This document shows, one piece after another, positions 34,936 to 44,723 of a stretch of DNA of 64,000 nucleotides. The stretch lies in NCBI GenBank assembly GCA_050181835.1, contig JBFXCU010000005.1, forward strand, positions 1-64,000, given 5' to 3'. Below the pieces are notes generated by a model. It ran no database searches. It worked only from the letters and a program-made list of their open reading frames with translations, and was not told where the DNA came from. This DNA is from CAILZL01 sp050181835. Its GTDB lineage: Bacteria > Pseudomonadota > Gammaproteobacteria > Steroidobacterales > Steroidobacteraceae. Numbering within the stretch: position 1 is the stretch's first letter; each line of letters begins with the position of its first letter. Both the position numbers and the translations under genes were made by a program.

Positions 34936-37651
34936 CGCCGCCTCCTGCGTCGCGTAGCGTAGTGTCCGTATCAATGCCACTGAACTCCCGTATTTCATGT
35001 ACGCGACAAAAACCATTCAAATGACAGTAAGTACATTCTCCTGGCAATGGATCAACTTGCGCCATGCCGGATAGATATTGTTGCGCCAGCGTGTTCAGCA
35101 CACCGTCCCAATGATGTACCAATTCATCCCAGGTATCGATGCCGGATAGTTTTGCCGATGGCTTTTGCTGTGCATAATCGGCGATGCCTGTGGCAATACT
35201 GTCGGTATCCGCCAACCCACGGAACTCAGCCGTACCCGGTGCCATCACCGCAAAAGCTATACCAGCCAGCTGCTGACGATGCGCCAAAGCATATAGCGGC
35301 AACTGGGGACTACGTGGCCGACCCGGAGTGCGATCCAGCCAATCACCGCAGGTGTTGTTACTACCTGTTTTGTAATCTATTAGCAATACGCTACCATCGC
35401 TCAATGCATCAACTCGATCCAGCTGAATTTTTATCTTCATACCAGAGAGTTCGTAGGACTCACTCTGTTCTGCGGTTTGCACACGAAACGGTAAGCGATG
35501 TGCTTCAACCTGTAACAGCGCCATAATCCATTGCACGCAGAGCTCGGTTTCCAGCGCCGCCAATCGACGTCGATGTACTGTGCCACCCGGTATGACTTGT
35601 TGTGCGATCCGATCAGCAATACCGCGCACCATGATATGCAGTTCTGGCTTTAATTCTGCTTCTGCATCACCAGTTTGACAGTATTGCTGGAGACCAGCCG
35701 AGCCCTTCAGCTGCTGCCATATTTCCGTGAGTACACGATGCACCAACACCCCTCGTTCAGTGGCTTCTATCGCCGGTGAAACGCTGGGCATGGCTGCCGC
35801 ATAAAGACGTAGCTCAGCCTGCGCACGAAACGCACAACGACTTTGGAGCTCCAGAATGCGTGAACCACCCTTTACTGCGCCTGAGACCTGGCTGGGCGCA
35901 TGATCATCGACAAACGACTCTAAGGCAGGACGTGAGGCAAACAGTAGTTTCCCTAGTGGTCTGGTAGTGGATTGAGTCACTGCCTCCAACTCAACCGCGG
36001 GCCACGCCGATAATAACGAACTGGGGCGTAATTCAGCGTCATCATCATGCTGCGGCCAACTCAGTATTACCTGATTTGCCGAATTGACCAGCCGAGAAAG
36101 CTTGTGCTTAGTACGTTGCAAACAGTGTTCTGCGCTGGCATCTGGCAACCCATACTCAAGTTGTAATTCAATTGGCAGGAATGGATCGGGTTCTGGTGCT
36201 GGTGCCCAATCACCTGCATGCATGCCCATCACCCACAGTGCATCGAACTGCATGCCTGCAATACTGTCGGCATCAATCACAGTCACCGCTTGATCGAGGC
36301 TTTCTGGTGCAAATCTTTCTGTATTACAAGCAGTACGTAGCGTATTGATAGCGGTATTGAAATCAACCTTGGCAAGTAACTCATCCAAGGCACTTAGCGC
36401 AGCCAAGGTTTGTTGAAATTTGTTTAGCGTTTGCTGCTCACTGCTGTCCAATGCACGACCGAAGGGCCAGCCACTGAGCTTTAACAATTGCGTAACCCTT
36501 TCCGTCCATTGACTCGGCAAAACACTATCTTGATGCTCACGCAAGTAATTGGCCGTTGCCTGCATACAGGCAGCCAGTTGCTCGCATTGATTAGCTAGTG
36601 CAAGTCGCTCCAGCTCGTTGCAACTCCACTGTTCACGGCGCTCATTACGCGCAGTGACATCGGCCAGCGCGCGAGCAGCCATTTCTGTTTCATAGCCATG
36701 GATGAACGGCGAGCGCAACAACTGGCCTACCAACAACACATCCACTCTGCCCCGCATAAGCTGTAGCAACAACAAAGCATGATGTATCAGCGCATAACTA
36801 CTCAATGCTGGTGTGGCAACCACCCGAAACGCACTGGGTTCTAAAATTTGATGAATGCTTCGTTGTGCAGGTGCAAACACCTCGATGAAACGTCGCTGTA
36901 CCAACGCCGTCTGCGCTGCCAACTGGGGCACTACTACTGCGACGCGCGACTTTCCGGACTCAACTTGTTGCCGCGCCCAACTGGCGGCGGCGCGTAACTC
37001 CGCATCACTATCTCTAAGTGCAACCGTGCTGGTCGTTGCTTTCAGACTGACCAATTCGGGCTGATGCACAATCGCCCCGCGTTCTTGCCAGCCGCGCAAC
37101 AACCGCTGCATATCGGGCGTCAACTGATCGAAGCCATAAACAACCAATGAGGTATCGGGTTGAAACTGCTGGTTATATAGATGTTCGGCAAAGCGCGTAC
37201 TGTCCAGCCAATGCCGCTGCTGCGTTTCGACAATAAATTGCTGCGTCCACTCATTGAAGGCCTGCGCTTCTTCGTTGGGATACGCACCCACTTTGCGTAA
37301 CGGAATTAGATATTGATGCAATCGTTGCCAGCTACGCTGCACATTGCGTGCTGCTTGAGCCGGGTTCAGTAAATCTTGGCCCCTGTCGCTGGCAGCAATA
37401 ATCCGTTCCCACAACGTGAGTGCCTGCAAGTCACTCAGTAAACGCGGTACTTGTATTGGGTCGTTACGCAGCCGCTGACAGGCTGTGTGCAGATAAGTAG
37501 ACCACGGCAATATCCGTGGCGTTGGCCACACCTGCAGGCCGTGTGCTTGTGCTTGTTGCGCATACTCTTGCCGCAGTGCATGCGCGAGATGGCGGCTGGC
37601 AGTAAGTACCGTCGCGTTATTAGTTAGCAGGTCGTATAGTTGGGTGTCCAA
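34928..37651 (-). CDS. AddB-like inactivated-helicase/nuclease subunit
   Basis: 907 residues. The N-terminal part is a helicase-like fold without a clear Walker A; the C-terminus is a PD-(D/E)xK nuclease (SVLLIDYKTGS). Cysteines fit the iron-sulfur staple of AddB nucleases: one in SRCAFRAQAELRL and three in CTYCHLNGFC (C-x2-C-x5-C). It matches the 'probable DNA repair protein' group that accompanies UvrD-type helicase-nucleases in betaproteobacteria. The start is TTG at 37651, 19 bp after alaA; no ATG is nearby. Confidence 0.87.
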   Translation of the reverse strand: MDTQLYDLLTNNATVLTASRHLAHALRQEYAQQAQAHGLQVWPTPRILPWSTYLHTACQRLRNDPIQVPRLLSDLQALTLWERIIAASDRGQDLLNPAQAARNVQRSWQRLHQYLIPLRKVGAYPNEEAQAFNEWTQQFIVETQQRHWLDSTRFAEHLYNQQFQPDTSLVVYGFDQLTPDMQRLLRGWQERGAIVHQPELVSLKATTSTVALRDSDAELRAAASWARQQVESGKSRVAVVVPQLAAQTALVQRRFIEVFAPAQRSIHQILEPSAFRVVATPALSSYALIHHALLLLQLMRGRVDVLLVGQLLRSPFIHGYETEMAARALADVTARNERREQWSCNELERLALANQCEQLAACMQATANYLREHQDSVLPSQWTERVTQLLKLSGWPFGRALDSSEQQTLNKFQQTLAALSALDELLAKVDFNTAINTLRTACNTERFAPESLDQAVTVIDADSIAGMQFDALWVMGMHAGDWAPAPEPDPFLPIELQLEYGLPDASAEHCLQRTKHKLSRLVNSANQVILSWPQHDDDAELRPSSLLSAWPAVELEAVTQSTTRPLGKLLFASRPALESFVDDHAPSQVSGAVKGGSRILELQSRCAFRAQAELRLYAAAMPSVSPAIEATERGVLVHRVLTEIWQQLKGSAGLQQYCQTGDAEAELKPELHIMVRGIADRIAQQVIPGGTVHRRRLAALETELCVQWIMALLQVEAHRLPFRVQTAEQSESYELSGMKIKIQLDRVDALSDGSVLLIDYKTGSNNTCGDWLDRTPGRPRSPQLPLYALAHRQQLAGIAFAVMAPGTAEFRGLADTDSIATGIADYAQQKPSAKLSGIDTWDELVHHWDGVLNTLAQQYLSGMAQVDPLPGECTYCHLNGFCRVHEIREFSGIDTDTTLRDAGGGDE

Positions 37652-37670
37652 GCGTAACTTAATAATTAAA

Positions 37671-38936
37671 TCAAACCGCTTTCAAGGCGGGCGCGGCACG
37701 CGACTCAGGCTGACGACCATTGGCATAGCTATCGAGTAGCTCTTCCATACGTGTGAACACGTCGTTAATGACTTCGGCACGCGGCAGATGCGTGATGCGA
37801 AAATGATCACGATATGGCACGTTGAAACTTGAGCCGGGTGCGATCAACACATGTTTGTGTTCCAGCAGATCTAGCGCAAATTGCTGATCGTCTACTTCAG
37901 GCAGTCGATCCGACTTTATTTTGATGAAGTCATAAATCGCGCCATTGGACAGCTTCACATCCAGATACTTGCTGTTACGCACATTATTCAGTATCGCCTG
38001 ACGACTTTCAAACAAGCGGCCAGTCGGTTTGATGAGGTCAAGGATACTTTGATAGCCACCTAATGCCGTCTGCACCGCCCATTGGCCGGGTACATTCGCG
38101 CACAGGCGTAGTGACGAAAGCAGCTCAACCGCGCTCAGGTAATCGCGCGCATGCTCCAGATCGCCAGAAAACACCGCCCAGCCAACACGATAACCACAGG
38201 CGCGATACACCTTGGACAGACCCGACATGGTGACGCACAACGTGCCTTGCACCAAGGTTGCCATTGATGTGAATGTGGCGTCGCCGTACAAAATCCGGTC
38301 ATAAATCTCATCCGAGTACACCACCAGATGATGTTTCTCCGCCAATGCAGCGATGGCTTCCAGCGTTTTGCGTGGATACACTGCACCAGTAGGGTTATTA
38401 GGGTTAATCACCACAATGGCGCGGGTGCGACTGGTGACCATCGCCTCAATATCTTGCGGATCGGGCACAAAGCCATTCTCAGGTCGACACGGATAGTGCA
38501 CGGCACGACCGCGATTCAGATTCACCGCTGCGGTCCACAATGGATAATCGGGACTAGGCACCAGCACCTCATCATCGGTATTGAGCAGCCCACGTAAACA
38601 CAGATCAATAAGTTCGCTGACACCGTTGCCGATGACCACTTCATCAACGCTAACGCCACGCACGCCGCGATCTTGCTGTTGCATTACCACGGCTTCGCGG
38701 GCGGGAAAGATCCCCTTCTGGTGGCAATAGCCTTCACTGAGCTTGAGATTTTCCAGCATCGCCAGCCGCATGGTTTCCGGGGTACGAAAACCAAATGCAC
38801 CCGGATTACCGATATTCAAGGAAATGATGTCGTAACCCATGCGCTCCATTTCTTGCGCGCGCCGCGCCAGCTTGCCGCGAATTTCATATTTCACGTTAGC
38901 AAGGCCGGAGCTGGGACGAATAGTTTGCGCAGTCAT
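37671..38936 (-). CDS. alaA: Alanine-type aminotransferase (AlaA-like)
   Basis: PLP-dependent class I aminotransferase, 421 residues, that makes alanine from pyruvate and glutamate in the AlaA group. Motifs: YEIRGKLARRAQEMERMG, SLNIGNPGAFGF, PSPDYPLWTAAV, INPNNPTGAVYP, YSDEIYDRILY and the PLP lysine block MSGLSKVYRACGYRVGW. It is the first gene of a leftward unit with the AddB- and AddA-like genes. Confidence 0.9.
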   Translation of the reverse strand: MTAQTIRPSSGLANVKYEIRGKLARRAQEMERMGYDIISLNIGNPGAFGFRTPETMRLAMLENLKLSEGYCHQKGIFPAREAVVMQQQDRGVRGVSVDEVVIGNGVSELIDLCLRGLLNTDDEVLVPSPDYPLWTAAVNLNRGRAVHYPCRPENGFVPDPQDIEAMVTSRTRAIVVINPNNPTGAVYPRKTLEAIAALAEKHHLVVYSDEIYDRILYGDATFTSMATLVQGTLCVTMSGLSKVYRACGYRVGWAVFSGDLEHARDYLSAVELLSSLRLCANVPGQWAVQTALGGYQSILDLIKPTGRLFESRQAILNNVRNSKYLDVKLSNGAIYDFIKIKSDRLPEVDDQQFALDLLEHKHVLIAPGSSFNVPYRDHFRITHLPRAEVINDVFTRMEELLDSYANGRQPESRAAPALKAV

Positions 38937-39245
38937 GACGACACCAAGAGAAAAAATACGGAGCGAAGCTTGAAATTAACTTCAAGCCTTTCTGGAGATT
39001 AGCAAAGAATCGCCACAGTGCCGAGAGTTGTTGCACAGAAATTGGGCGTAGACGTTAATTAGCGCCCTCCGACGACTTGGTTGCTTCCGTGTAGTAACCA
39101 CTGAAGCCGAAATCCAGCACCCTGACTACCGGCATGTGGCGGTCGGCGATAAAAAAGAACAAAACGACGTGAAATAACCAAGCTGCGCTATTCTGCTTGC
39201 GGTTCTGCTATGTTGCGATGAGTTACTTTTCATCAACCCGATCAC
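38937..39245. other. Intergenic region between divergent alaA and MFS gene
   Basis: 309 bp holding the start regions of both genes. On the minus strand about 39058-39200 there is a short open stretch without a good start (LFFFIADRHMPVVRVLDFGF then SGYYTEA...). It looks protein-like, but I cannot match it to a family; it may be a gene remnant. Confidence 0.35.
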
Positions 39246-40457
39246 ATGAACACTCGCTCCGAACGCAACACCGCACTACTACTCGCGGCAACCCAGGCGC
39301 TGTATCAAACTGCGTCAGTGGTTATGGTCGCGGTCGGCGGCCTGGTCGGCTTGCAGCTGGCGCCGGATGCACGCTTGGCCACACTACCAATCGGTATGGT
39401 GATGGTCGCTGCAACGGCGACTATGATTCCGGCATCACTGTTCATGCAACGCTATGGGCGGCGTGCGGGGTTTTTGTTGGGCTCTGCGCTAGGCGCATCC
39501 GCTGGAGTGCTCGCGACACTGGGTGTGCTAATGGAAAGCTTCGCGATGTTTATAGCCGCTAACGCCCTACTCGGCATGTACGGTGCGTTTGCAGGTTACT
39601 ACCGTTTTGCCGCCGCCGATGCGGTCAATCCAAGCTTTCGTGGGCCGGCATTATCATGGGTGGTGGCAGGTGGCATTGTCGCGGCGCTGCTCGGCCCAGC
39701 CATCGTGCGTCACTCTGATAACCTTGCTCACATAGGTGCCTCGCCCTTCATTGCCCCCTATGTGGCAATGACTTTGCTGGGCCTATTGGCCATTGTGTTG
39801 GTATCTCGTTTGAACGTACCACCGATGCTGCCGCCCACCACTAGCGAAAACAATGAAGCGCGTCCGCTTGCCGAGATAATGCGACAACCAGCATTCATCA
39901 CCGCACTGGCCGGTACAACGGTGGGCTTTGCTGTCATGGTGATGGTGATGACCGCAACACCACTGGCGATGAAGCTATGTGGCCTGCCATTGCAAGCTTC
40001 AACTACCGTTATTCAATGGCACATGCTGGGCATGTTCGTCCCCGCGTTTTTCACTGGCAAGCTGATCCAACGCGTTGGTGTATTACCAGTGATGGCCAGT
40101 GGCGTTGCCTTGTTGCTTGCCCATGTGTGCGTAGTGTTGTCGGGCATTGCTTATGGCAATTTCATCGCGGGGTTGATCATGCTGGGCATGGGCTGGAATT
40201 TTCTGTATGTGGGTGGCAGCACCTTGCTGACCGAATGCTATCGTCCCGCTGAACGCTCGCGTACCCAAGCTGCGCACGATTTTATCGTATACGGCATCAC
40301 CAGCGTGGCGTCGCTGAGTGCCGGTGGATTGCTGGCCGTGCTGGGCTGGCAAGCGGTAAATATTGCTGTGATACCTGCATTGCTGGTGGTGGGTATTGCG
40401 ATTGCGAATTTGACATGGAAGCGGCGGCCCATGCTCGCTACCATTAAGCAGGGCTGA
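39246..40457 (+). CDS. MFS transporter
   Basis: 403 residues with about twelve hydrophobic segments in two halves. The loop between helices 2 and 3 shows the MFS-type motif in degenerate form (FMQRYGRRAGFLLGS). The substrate is not evident. The ATG at 39246 directly starts the first charged residues (MNTRSERNTALLLAAT). It is 60 bp upstream of the helicase gene and may be a separate unit. Confidence 0.85.
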   Translation: MNTRSERNTALLLAATQALYQTASVVMVAVGGLVGLQLAPDARLATLPIGMVMVAATATMIPASLFMQRYGRRAGFLLGSALGASAGVLATLGVLMESFAMFIAANALLGMYGAFAGYYRFAAADAVNPSFRGPALSWVVAGGIVAALLGPAIVRHSDNLAHIGASPFIAPYVAMTLLGLLAIVLVSRLNVPPMLPPTTSENNEARPLAEIMRQPAFITALAGTTVGFAVMVMVMTATPLAMKLCGLPLQASTTVIQWHMLGMFVPAFFTGKLIQRVGVLPVMASGVALLLAHVCVVLSGIAYGNFIAGLIMLGMGWNFLYVGGSTLLTECYRPAERSRTQAAHDFIVYGITSVASLSAGGLLAVLGWQAVNIAVIPALLVVGIAIANLTWKRRPMLATIKQG

Positions 40458-40517
40458 AACAAACCCAAGAATGATGCGCGGGGTTATCATAGCACCCCCC
40501 TTTCAGTCGGCCCGCCC

Positions 40518-41837
40518 ATGCCTTTTGCTACTCTCGGTTTAGCTCCCTCGTTACTACACGCCATTGCGGACAAGGGCTATACCACGCCCACCGCGATTCA
40601 AGCCGCCGCAATTCCGGCCATATTGTGCGGCAGTGATGTGCTGGCAGCGGCGCAAACTGGCTCGGGTAAGACCGCTGCGTTTGCCTTGCCACTATTGCAC
40701 CAGCTACTGCAATCCACTTCGGCCGCGCGTACAGCACAGGCGTTGATACTGGTACCGACACGCGAATTAGCCACCCAAGTAGGCGAAGTGCTGCGTGCCT
40801 TTGCTCGCTCGATGCCAGAACCGATCAAAATTTCAGTGGTGTTTGGTGGCGTCTCCATCAATCCGCAAATGCTGGCGCTGCGTGGTGGCACCAATATTGT
40901 TGTGGCTACACCGGGCCGCCTGTTGGATTTACTGGATAACAACGCACTACGTTTTTCCGCACTAAAAACTCTGGTGCTGGATGAGGCTGATCGCTTACTG
41001 GATCTTGGCTTTGCTGATGAGTTGAATCGCATCTTGTCGATGCTGCCCACACAACGACAAAACTTATTGTTCTCCGCCACCTTCCCTGCGGCAGTACAGG
41101 TATTGGTTGCTAACTTATTGCACGACCCCATTCGCATTGAGTTGGAACAAGAACCCACCACTCAACCGGACATTGCACAACGTGCCATTGCCGTCGATGC
41201 AGCCAACCGCACGCCGTTACTACGCCACCTGCTGAAAACTGGGCAATGGACACGAGTGCTGGTGTTTGTCGCTACCAAGTATTCAACCGAACATGTGGCT
41301 GACAAATTGCGCCGCAATGGCATTACCGCCACAGCATTACATGGTGAATTGAGTCAGAGCGCCCGCACACAGGCGTTGATCGACTTCAAAGCAGGACAAT
41401 TACAAGTGCTAGTGGCAACTGACCTTGCCGCTCGCGGCATTGATATTGAACAGTTGCCGGTAGTGGTGAACTACGACCTGCCACGCTCCGCAGATGATTA
41501 CTTGCATCGCATCGGTCGCACTGGCCGTGCTGGTGCCACCGGCATTGCCCTGAGCTTTATCGACGCCGATCACGAGGCCCATTTTCGCTTGATCGAAAAA
41601 CGCCACCAGCTGCGTTTACCACGTGAACAGATTGCAGGATTTGAACCACAAGCCATCGACACCAACGCCAGTGAAACACAAATCGTTGATGCTGCTGGTG
41701 GCATTAAAGGCAAGCGCAAAAGCAAGAAAGATAAGTTGCGTGAAGCGGCAGCAGCTGGAATTGCACCAGTGGAAAAAAAATCCTCCGGGTTTGTCTGGCC
41801 TACGTTGTCACGCCGGACTACCGATGAGCCTGAGTAG
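40518..41837 (+). CDS. rhlE: DEAD-box RNA helicase, RhlE-like
   Basis: ATP-dependent RNA helicase of 439 residues acting in RNA/ribosome metabolism. It has the Q-motif region (YTTPTAIQAAAIP), AAQTGSGKTAAF, PTRELATQ, TPGRLLDL, LDEADRLLDLGF, LFSATFP, LVATDLAARGID and HRIGRTGRAG. The tail is basic (KGKRKSKKDKLREAAA), typical of RhlE. No defect is seen. Confidence 0.93.
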   Translation: MPFATLGLAPSLLHAIADKGYTTPTAIQAAAIPAILCGSDVLAAAQTGSGKTAAFALPLLHQLLQSTSAARTAQALILVPTRELATQVGEVLRAFARSMPEPIKISVVFGGVSINPQMLALRGGTNIVVATPGRLLDLLDNNALRFSALKTLVLDEADRLLDLGFADELNRILSMLPTQRQNLLFSATFPAAVQVLVANLLHDPIRIELEQEPTTQPDIAQRAIAVDAANRTPLLRHLLKTGQWTRVLVFVATKYSTEHVADKLRRNGITATALHGELSQSARTQALIDFKAGQLQVLVATDLAARGIDIEQLPVVVNYDLPRSADDYLHRIGRTGRAGATGIALSFIDADHEAHFRLIEKRHQLRLPREQIAGFEPQAIDTNASETQIVDAAGGIKGKRKSKKDKLREAAAAGIAPVEKKSSGFVWPTLSRRTTDEPE

Positions 41838-41845
41838 CTGCGCTT

Positions 41846-42691
41846 ATGAACCAGCCCGCACAGGTAAATTTACAACAACTTAGCGAACTGTGGATTCACA
41901 CTGGTACCGCCTGCAACCTCGAATGCCCATTCTGTCTGGAAGGCTCGCGACCCGGTGATACGCGTCTGGAGCGCATCAAACTCGCTGAAATAAAACCGTA
42001 TCTGTATTCCGCCGTACAAATGGGCGTGCAGCGATTTGGTTTTACTGGCGGTGAACCGCTAATCGTTAAGGACATGGTCAAGATTCTGGAATACGCACTG
42101 GAGTTAAAACCTTGTCTGGTATTAAGTAATGGCACGGCACCGCTGCTGAAGCGATTGCATCAATTGCAATTGCTGAAACAGCATACACATCCCTTGTCAT
42201 TCCGCATCAGTATTGATTACCCGGATCAGGCACGACATGACACCGCTCGCGGCTGGGGAAACTTTCAGCGTGCGATTGACGGCTTGCAATTATTGCATGC
42301 GCAAGGTTTTGTCATTTCGATTGCCCGACAGATGGATGTGGATGAAGACGTGGCAATAGTTAATGAGGCGTATCGTCTGCTACTACGTAAAGCGCATCTG
42401 CCGGAGGATACCCGCGTCATTGCTTTGCCGGAGCTGGGCCGACTGGGTACTGATTCGCAAATCACTCAGCCTGTAGAGCCAAAAGACAACAATCTGATGT
42501 GCACATATAGTCGCATGCTGCTAAAGCGTGAGGGTCAGTTACGCATTTATGCCTGTGCCTTCACGGATGACGATGTGCGCTTTGATCTTGGCGCAACACT
42601 GCAAGAATCTACGCAGCAATCGGTGTGTCTGCAGCATCAGCGTTGTCGGCAGTGCGCGCAGCACGGGGCAAGTTATAGCGAGCATGATTAA
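41846..42691 (+). CDS. Radical SAM protein
   Basis: 281 residues. The radical SAM cluster motif CNLECPFC lies at about residues 24-31, followed by a GFTGGEP SAM-binding motif. Toward the C-terminus there are further cysteines (LMCTYSRMLL, IYACAF, CLQHQRCRQCAQHG) that could hold an auxiliary cluster, as in SPASM-like proteins, though the region is short. The first residues overlap nothing but lie 8 bp after the helicase stop. I cannot name a substrate; neighbours give no clue. Confidence 0.8.
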   Translation: MNQPAQVNLQQLSELWIHTGTACNLECPFCLEGSRPGDTRLERIKLAEIKPYLYSAVQMGVQRFGFTGGEPLIVKDMVKILEYALELKPCLVLSNGTAPLLKRLHQLQLLKQHTHPLSFRISIDYPDQARHDTARGWGNFQRAIDGLQLLHAQGFVISIARQMDVDEDVAIVNEAYRLLLRKAHLPEDTRVIALPELGRLGTDSQITQPVEPKDNNLMCTYSRMLLKREGQLRIYACAFTDDDVRFDLGATLQESTQQSVCLQHQRCRQCAQHGASYSEHD

Positions 42692-42695
42692 TTCA

Positions 42696-42718
42696 CCGTG
42701 CTTTGGTGCTAAGCACGG
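42696..42718. terminator. Hairpin between convergent radical SAM and macB genes
   Basis: CCGTGCTT (42696-42703) pairs perfectly with AAGCACGG (42711-42718) around a 7-base loop, between two convergent genes. There is no strong T-run on either side. Confidence 0.5.
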
Positions 42719-42731
42719 CAACCCTTACCAA

Positions 42732-43949
42732 TCATCCGTGGCGCAATGCTTCGATTGGGTCGAGCTTGGAGGCACGATAGGCAGGATACAATCCGAATGC
42801 CACGCCTACGAAAGCAGCAAAGCCCACGGATATAATCATCGTGTTGGTGGATAGTGAGGTGCTGATCCCGAAAAATTCCTGCAACACATAGGCACCTCCT
42901 ACGCCAAATCCTAGACCGAGAAAGCCACCGATTACGCAGATCAACACCGACTCGGCGAGGAACTGCAACAGGATGTCGCTACCACGTGCACCCACGGCAA
43001 TACGCAAACCTATTTCTTTGGTGCGTTCAGTGACCGCCACCAGCATCATATTCATGATGCCGATACCACCCACCAGCAAACTAATACCGGCAATCGCACC
43101 TAACAACAAGGTAAAGGTATCTGTCGATTCAGACACTAAGCTAATCATGTCCGACTGATTGCGGATGTTGAAATCATCGGCAGCGCTACCTTTTATTCGA
43201 TGTGCTACACGCAATCCTGCGGTAAGTTCATCTTGTAATGATGTCATGCTGCCTTCATCAAAAGCCTTGACCCAAATCTGATTCACCCAGATCGAACCCG
43301 ACAAGCGTGCCTGCGCGGTGGTATAGGGAATAATTACGAGGTCGTCATTATCACCACCGAAACCTGAACCTGCCGCTTTGAGCGTCCCCACTACGGTGAA
43401 GGGAATGCGACCAATACGAATTTGTTGACCGACAGGATCTTCGCCGCCGAACAATTCGGTAACCACTGTCTGACCGACTACGGCAACGGTGGCACGACTG
43501 GCTTGCGCCGCATCGGTAAACATCGTGCCGAAATCAATTTCGCGATTACGTACATTCAGGTAATCAACACTAACACCATTAACAGTGCTGGAATAATTGG
43601 TTGCGCCCCATACCAACTGGCCACTGGCATTCACAATGGGAGTTAAACCAGCTGCGTTAGTCAGCGTCTTGCGCAGGTAATCAACATCGGTAACCGACAA
43701 GGTATTGCGACCACCACGACCAAAACTGACGCCACCTGCGGTTCGCCCCGAGCTGGGGTAGACGATCAACAAATTACTACCCATCGCTGAGATACGCGAT
43801 ACCACCGACTCTTGCGCACCCTGCCCCACCGCAGTCATGGCAATCACTGAACCCACGCCAATGACAATACCCAACAAGGTCAGCAAGGTTCGCAACCAGT
43901 TCAGTCGGATGCTCTGTATGGCGGTTTTTAGCAATAACCAGTAAGTCAT
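42732..43949 (-). CDS. macB: MacB-type ABC exporter permease
   Basis: 405 residues: an N-terminal helix, a large periplasmic domain (about residues 45-280), and three C-terminal helices with the FtsX-like block LLVGGIGIMNMMLVAVTERT and KEIGLRIAVGAR. In E. coli MacB the ATPase is fused to this part; here it is a separate gene overlapping by 4 bp. With the adaptor upstream it should form a tripartite efflux system with an outer-membrane channel encoded elsewhere. Confidence 0.9.
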   Translation of the reverse strand: MTYWLLLKTAIQSIRLNWLRTLLTLLGIVIGVGSVIAMTAVGQGAQESVVSRISAMGSNLLIVYPSSGRTAGGVSFGRGGRNTLSVTDVDYLRKTLTNAAGLTPIVNASGQLVWGATNYSSTVNGVSVDYLNVRNREIDFGTMFTDAAQASRATVAVVGQTVVTELFGGEDPVGQQIRIGRIPFTVVGTLKAAGSGFGGDNDDLVIIPYTTAQARLSGSIWVNQIWVKAFDEGSMTSLQDELTAGLRVAHRIKGSAADDFNIRNQSDMISLVSESTDTFTLLLGAIAGISLLVGGIGIMNMMLVAVTERTKEIGLRIAVGARGSDILLQFLAESVLICVIGGFLGLGFGVGGAYVLQEFFGISTSLSTNTMIISVGFAAFVGVAFGLYPAYRASKLDPIEALRHG

Positions 43950-44683
43950 GCTGCCTCTCCTGCAGGTTCAACCTTGGAATCGCCGACGACCAAACCATCC
44001 CTAAGCTCGATCTTGCGATTGGTCGTAGCGGCAATATTCGGATCATGCGTAATGATCATCACCGTCGTCCCTTGATTATTTAGCTCGGTAAACAAATTGA
44101 TAATTTCACGTGCAGTGTTGCTGTCCAGATTACCCGTGGGCTCATCAGCCATCAGCAATGATGGTTTGTTAACCAGTGCCCTCGCCACTGCCACACGTTG
44201 CTGCTGACCACCGGACATTTGCGTCGGACGATTATTGATCTTGTCGCCAAGGCCAGTGCGTTGTAATGCGTCAATCGCAGCTGCACGCATGTCTGGATAT
44301 TTTTGCAAGTGATCGTAGCCCAGTGGCAACATCACATTTTCCAACGCAGTTAAGCGCGGCAACAAATGAAAACTCTGAAACACAAAGCCGAGTACCTGAT
44401 TGCGCACAGCCGCGAGATCATCAGAACTCATATGATTGATGTGATGCCCAGCCAGCCAGTAATCACCTCCGGTGGGACGATCCAGACAGCCAAGAATATT
44501 CAGCAGTGTTGATTTACCCGATCCAGACTGACCGACAATAGAAACCAGCTCGCCTTCATGAATATCAATATCCACCCCGCGCAAGGCCCAAAAGTCTTCG
44601 CCCAAGTGATACATCTTGGTCAGGCCACGCACCCGCAGCAGCGGCATGCCCGCTTCGCCACCCTCTTGTAAAATACTGCTCAT
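43946..44683 (-). CDS. ABC exporter ATP-binding protein (MacB ATPase half, LolD-like)
   Basis: 245 residues. Walker A GQSGSGKSTLLNILG, signature MSGGQQQRVAVARALVNK, Walker B LLMADEPTGNLD, and switch His MIITHDPNIA. LolD/MacB-type spacing. It lies between the adaptor and permease genes on the minus strand and overlaps the permease start. The leader MSSILQEGGEAGMPLLRVRGLTKMY suggests the true start could also be the Met before PLLRV, but the first ATG is kept. Confidence 0.92.
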   Translation of the reverse strand: MSSILQEGGEAGMPLLRVRGLTKMYHLGEDFWALRGVDIDIHEGELVSIVGQSGSGKSTLLNILGCLDRPTGGDYWLAGHHINHMSSDDLAAVRNQVLGFVFQSFHLLPRLTALENVMLPLGYDHLQKYPDMRAAAIDALQRTGLGDKINNRPTQMSGGQQQRVAVARALVNKPSLLMADEPTGNLDSNTAREIINLFTELNNQGTTVMIITHDPNIAATTNRKIELRDGLVVGDSKVEPAGEAA

Positions 44684-44723
44684 GCCCGCTCCAAATCAGT
44701 GAATGTCAAATCAATGAAGGAAC

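Noticed and set aside
39058..39200. Protein-like minus-strand stretch upstream of the MFS gene
   Set aside because: No start codon with a ribosome site and no family match; kept only as a possible remnant in the intergenic note.
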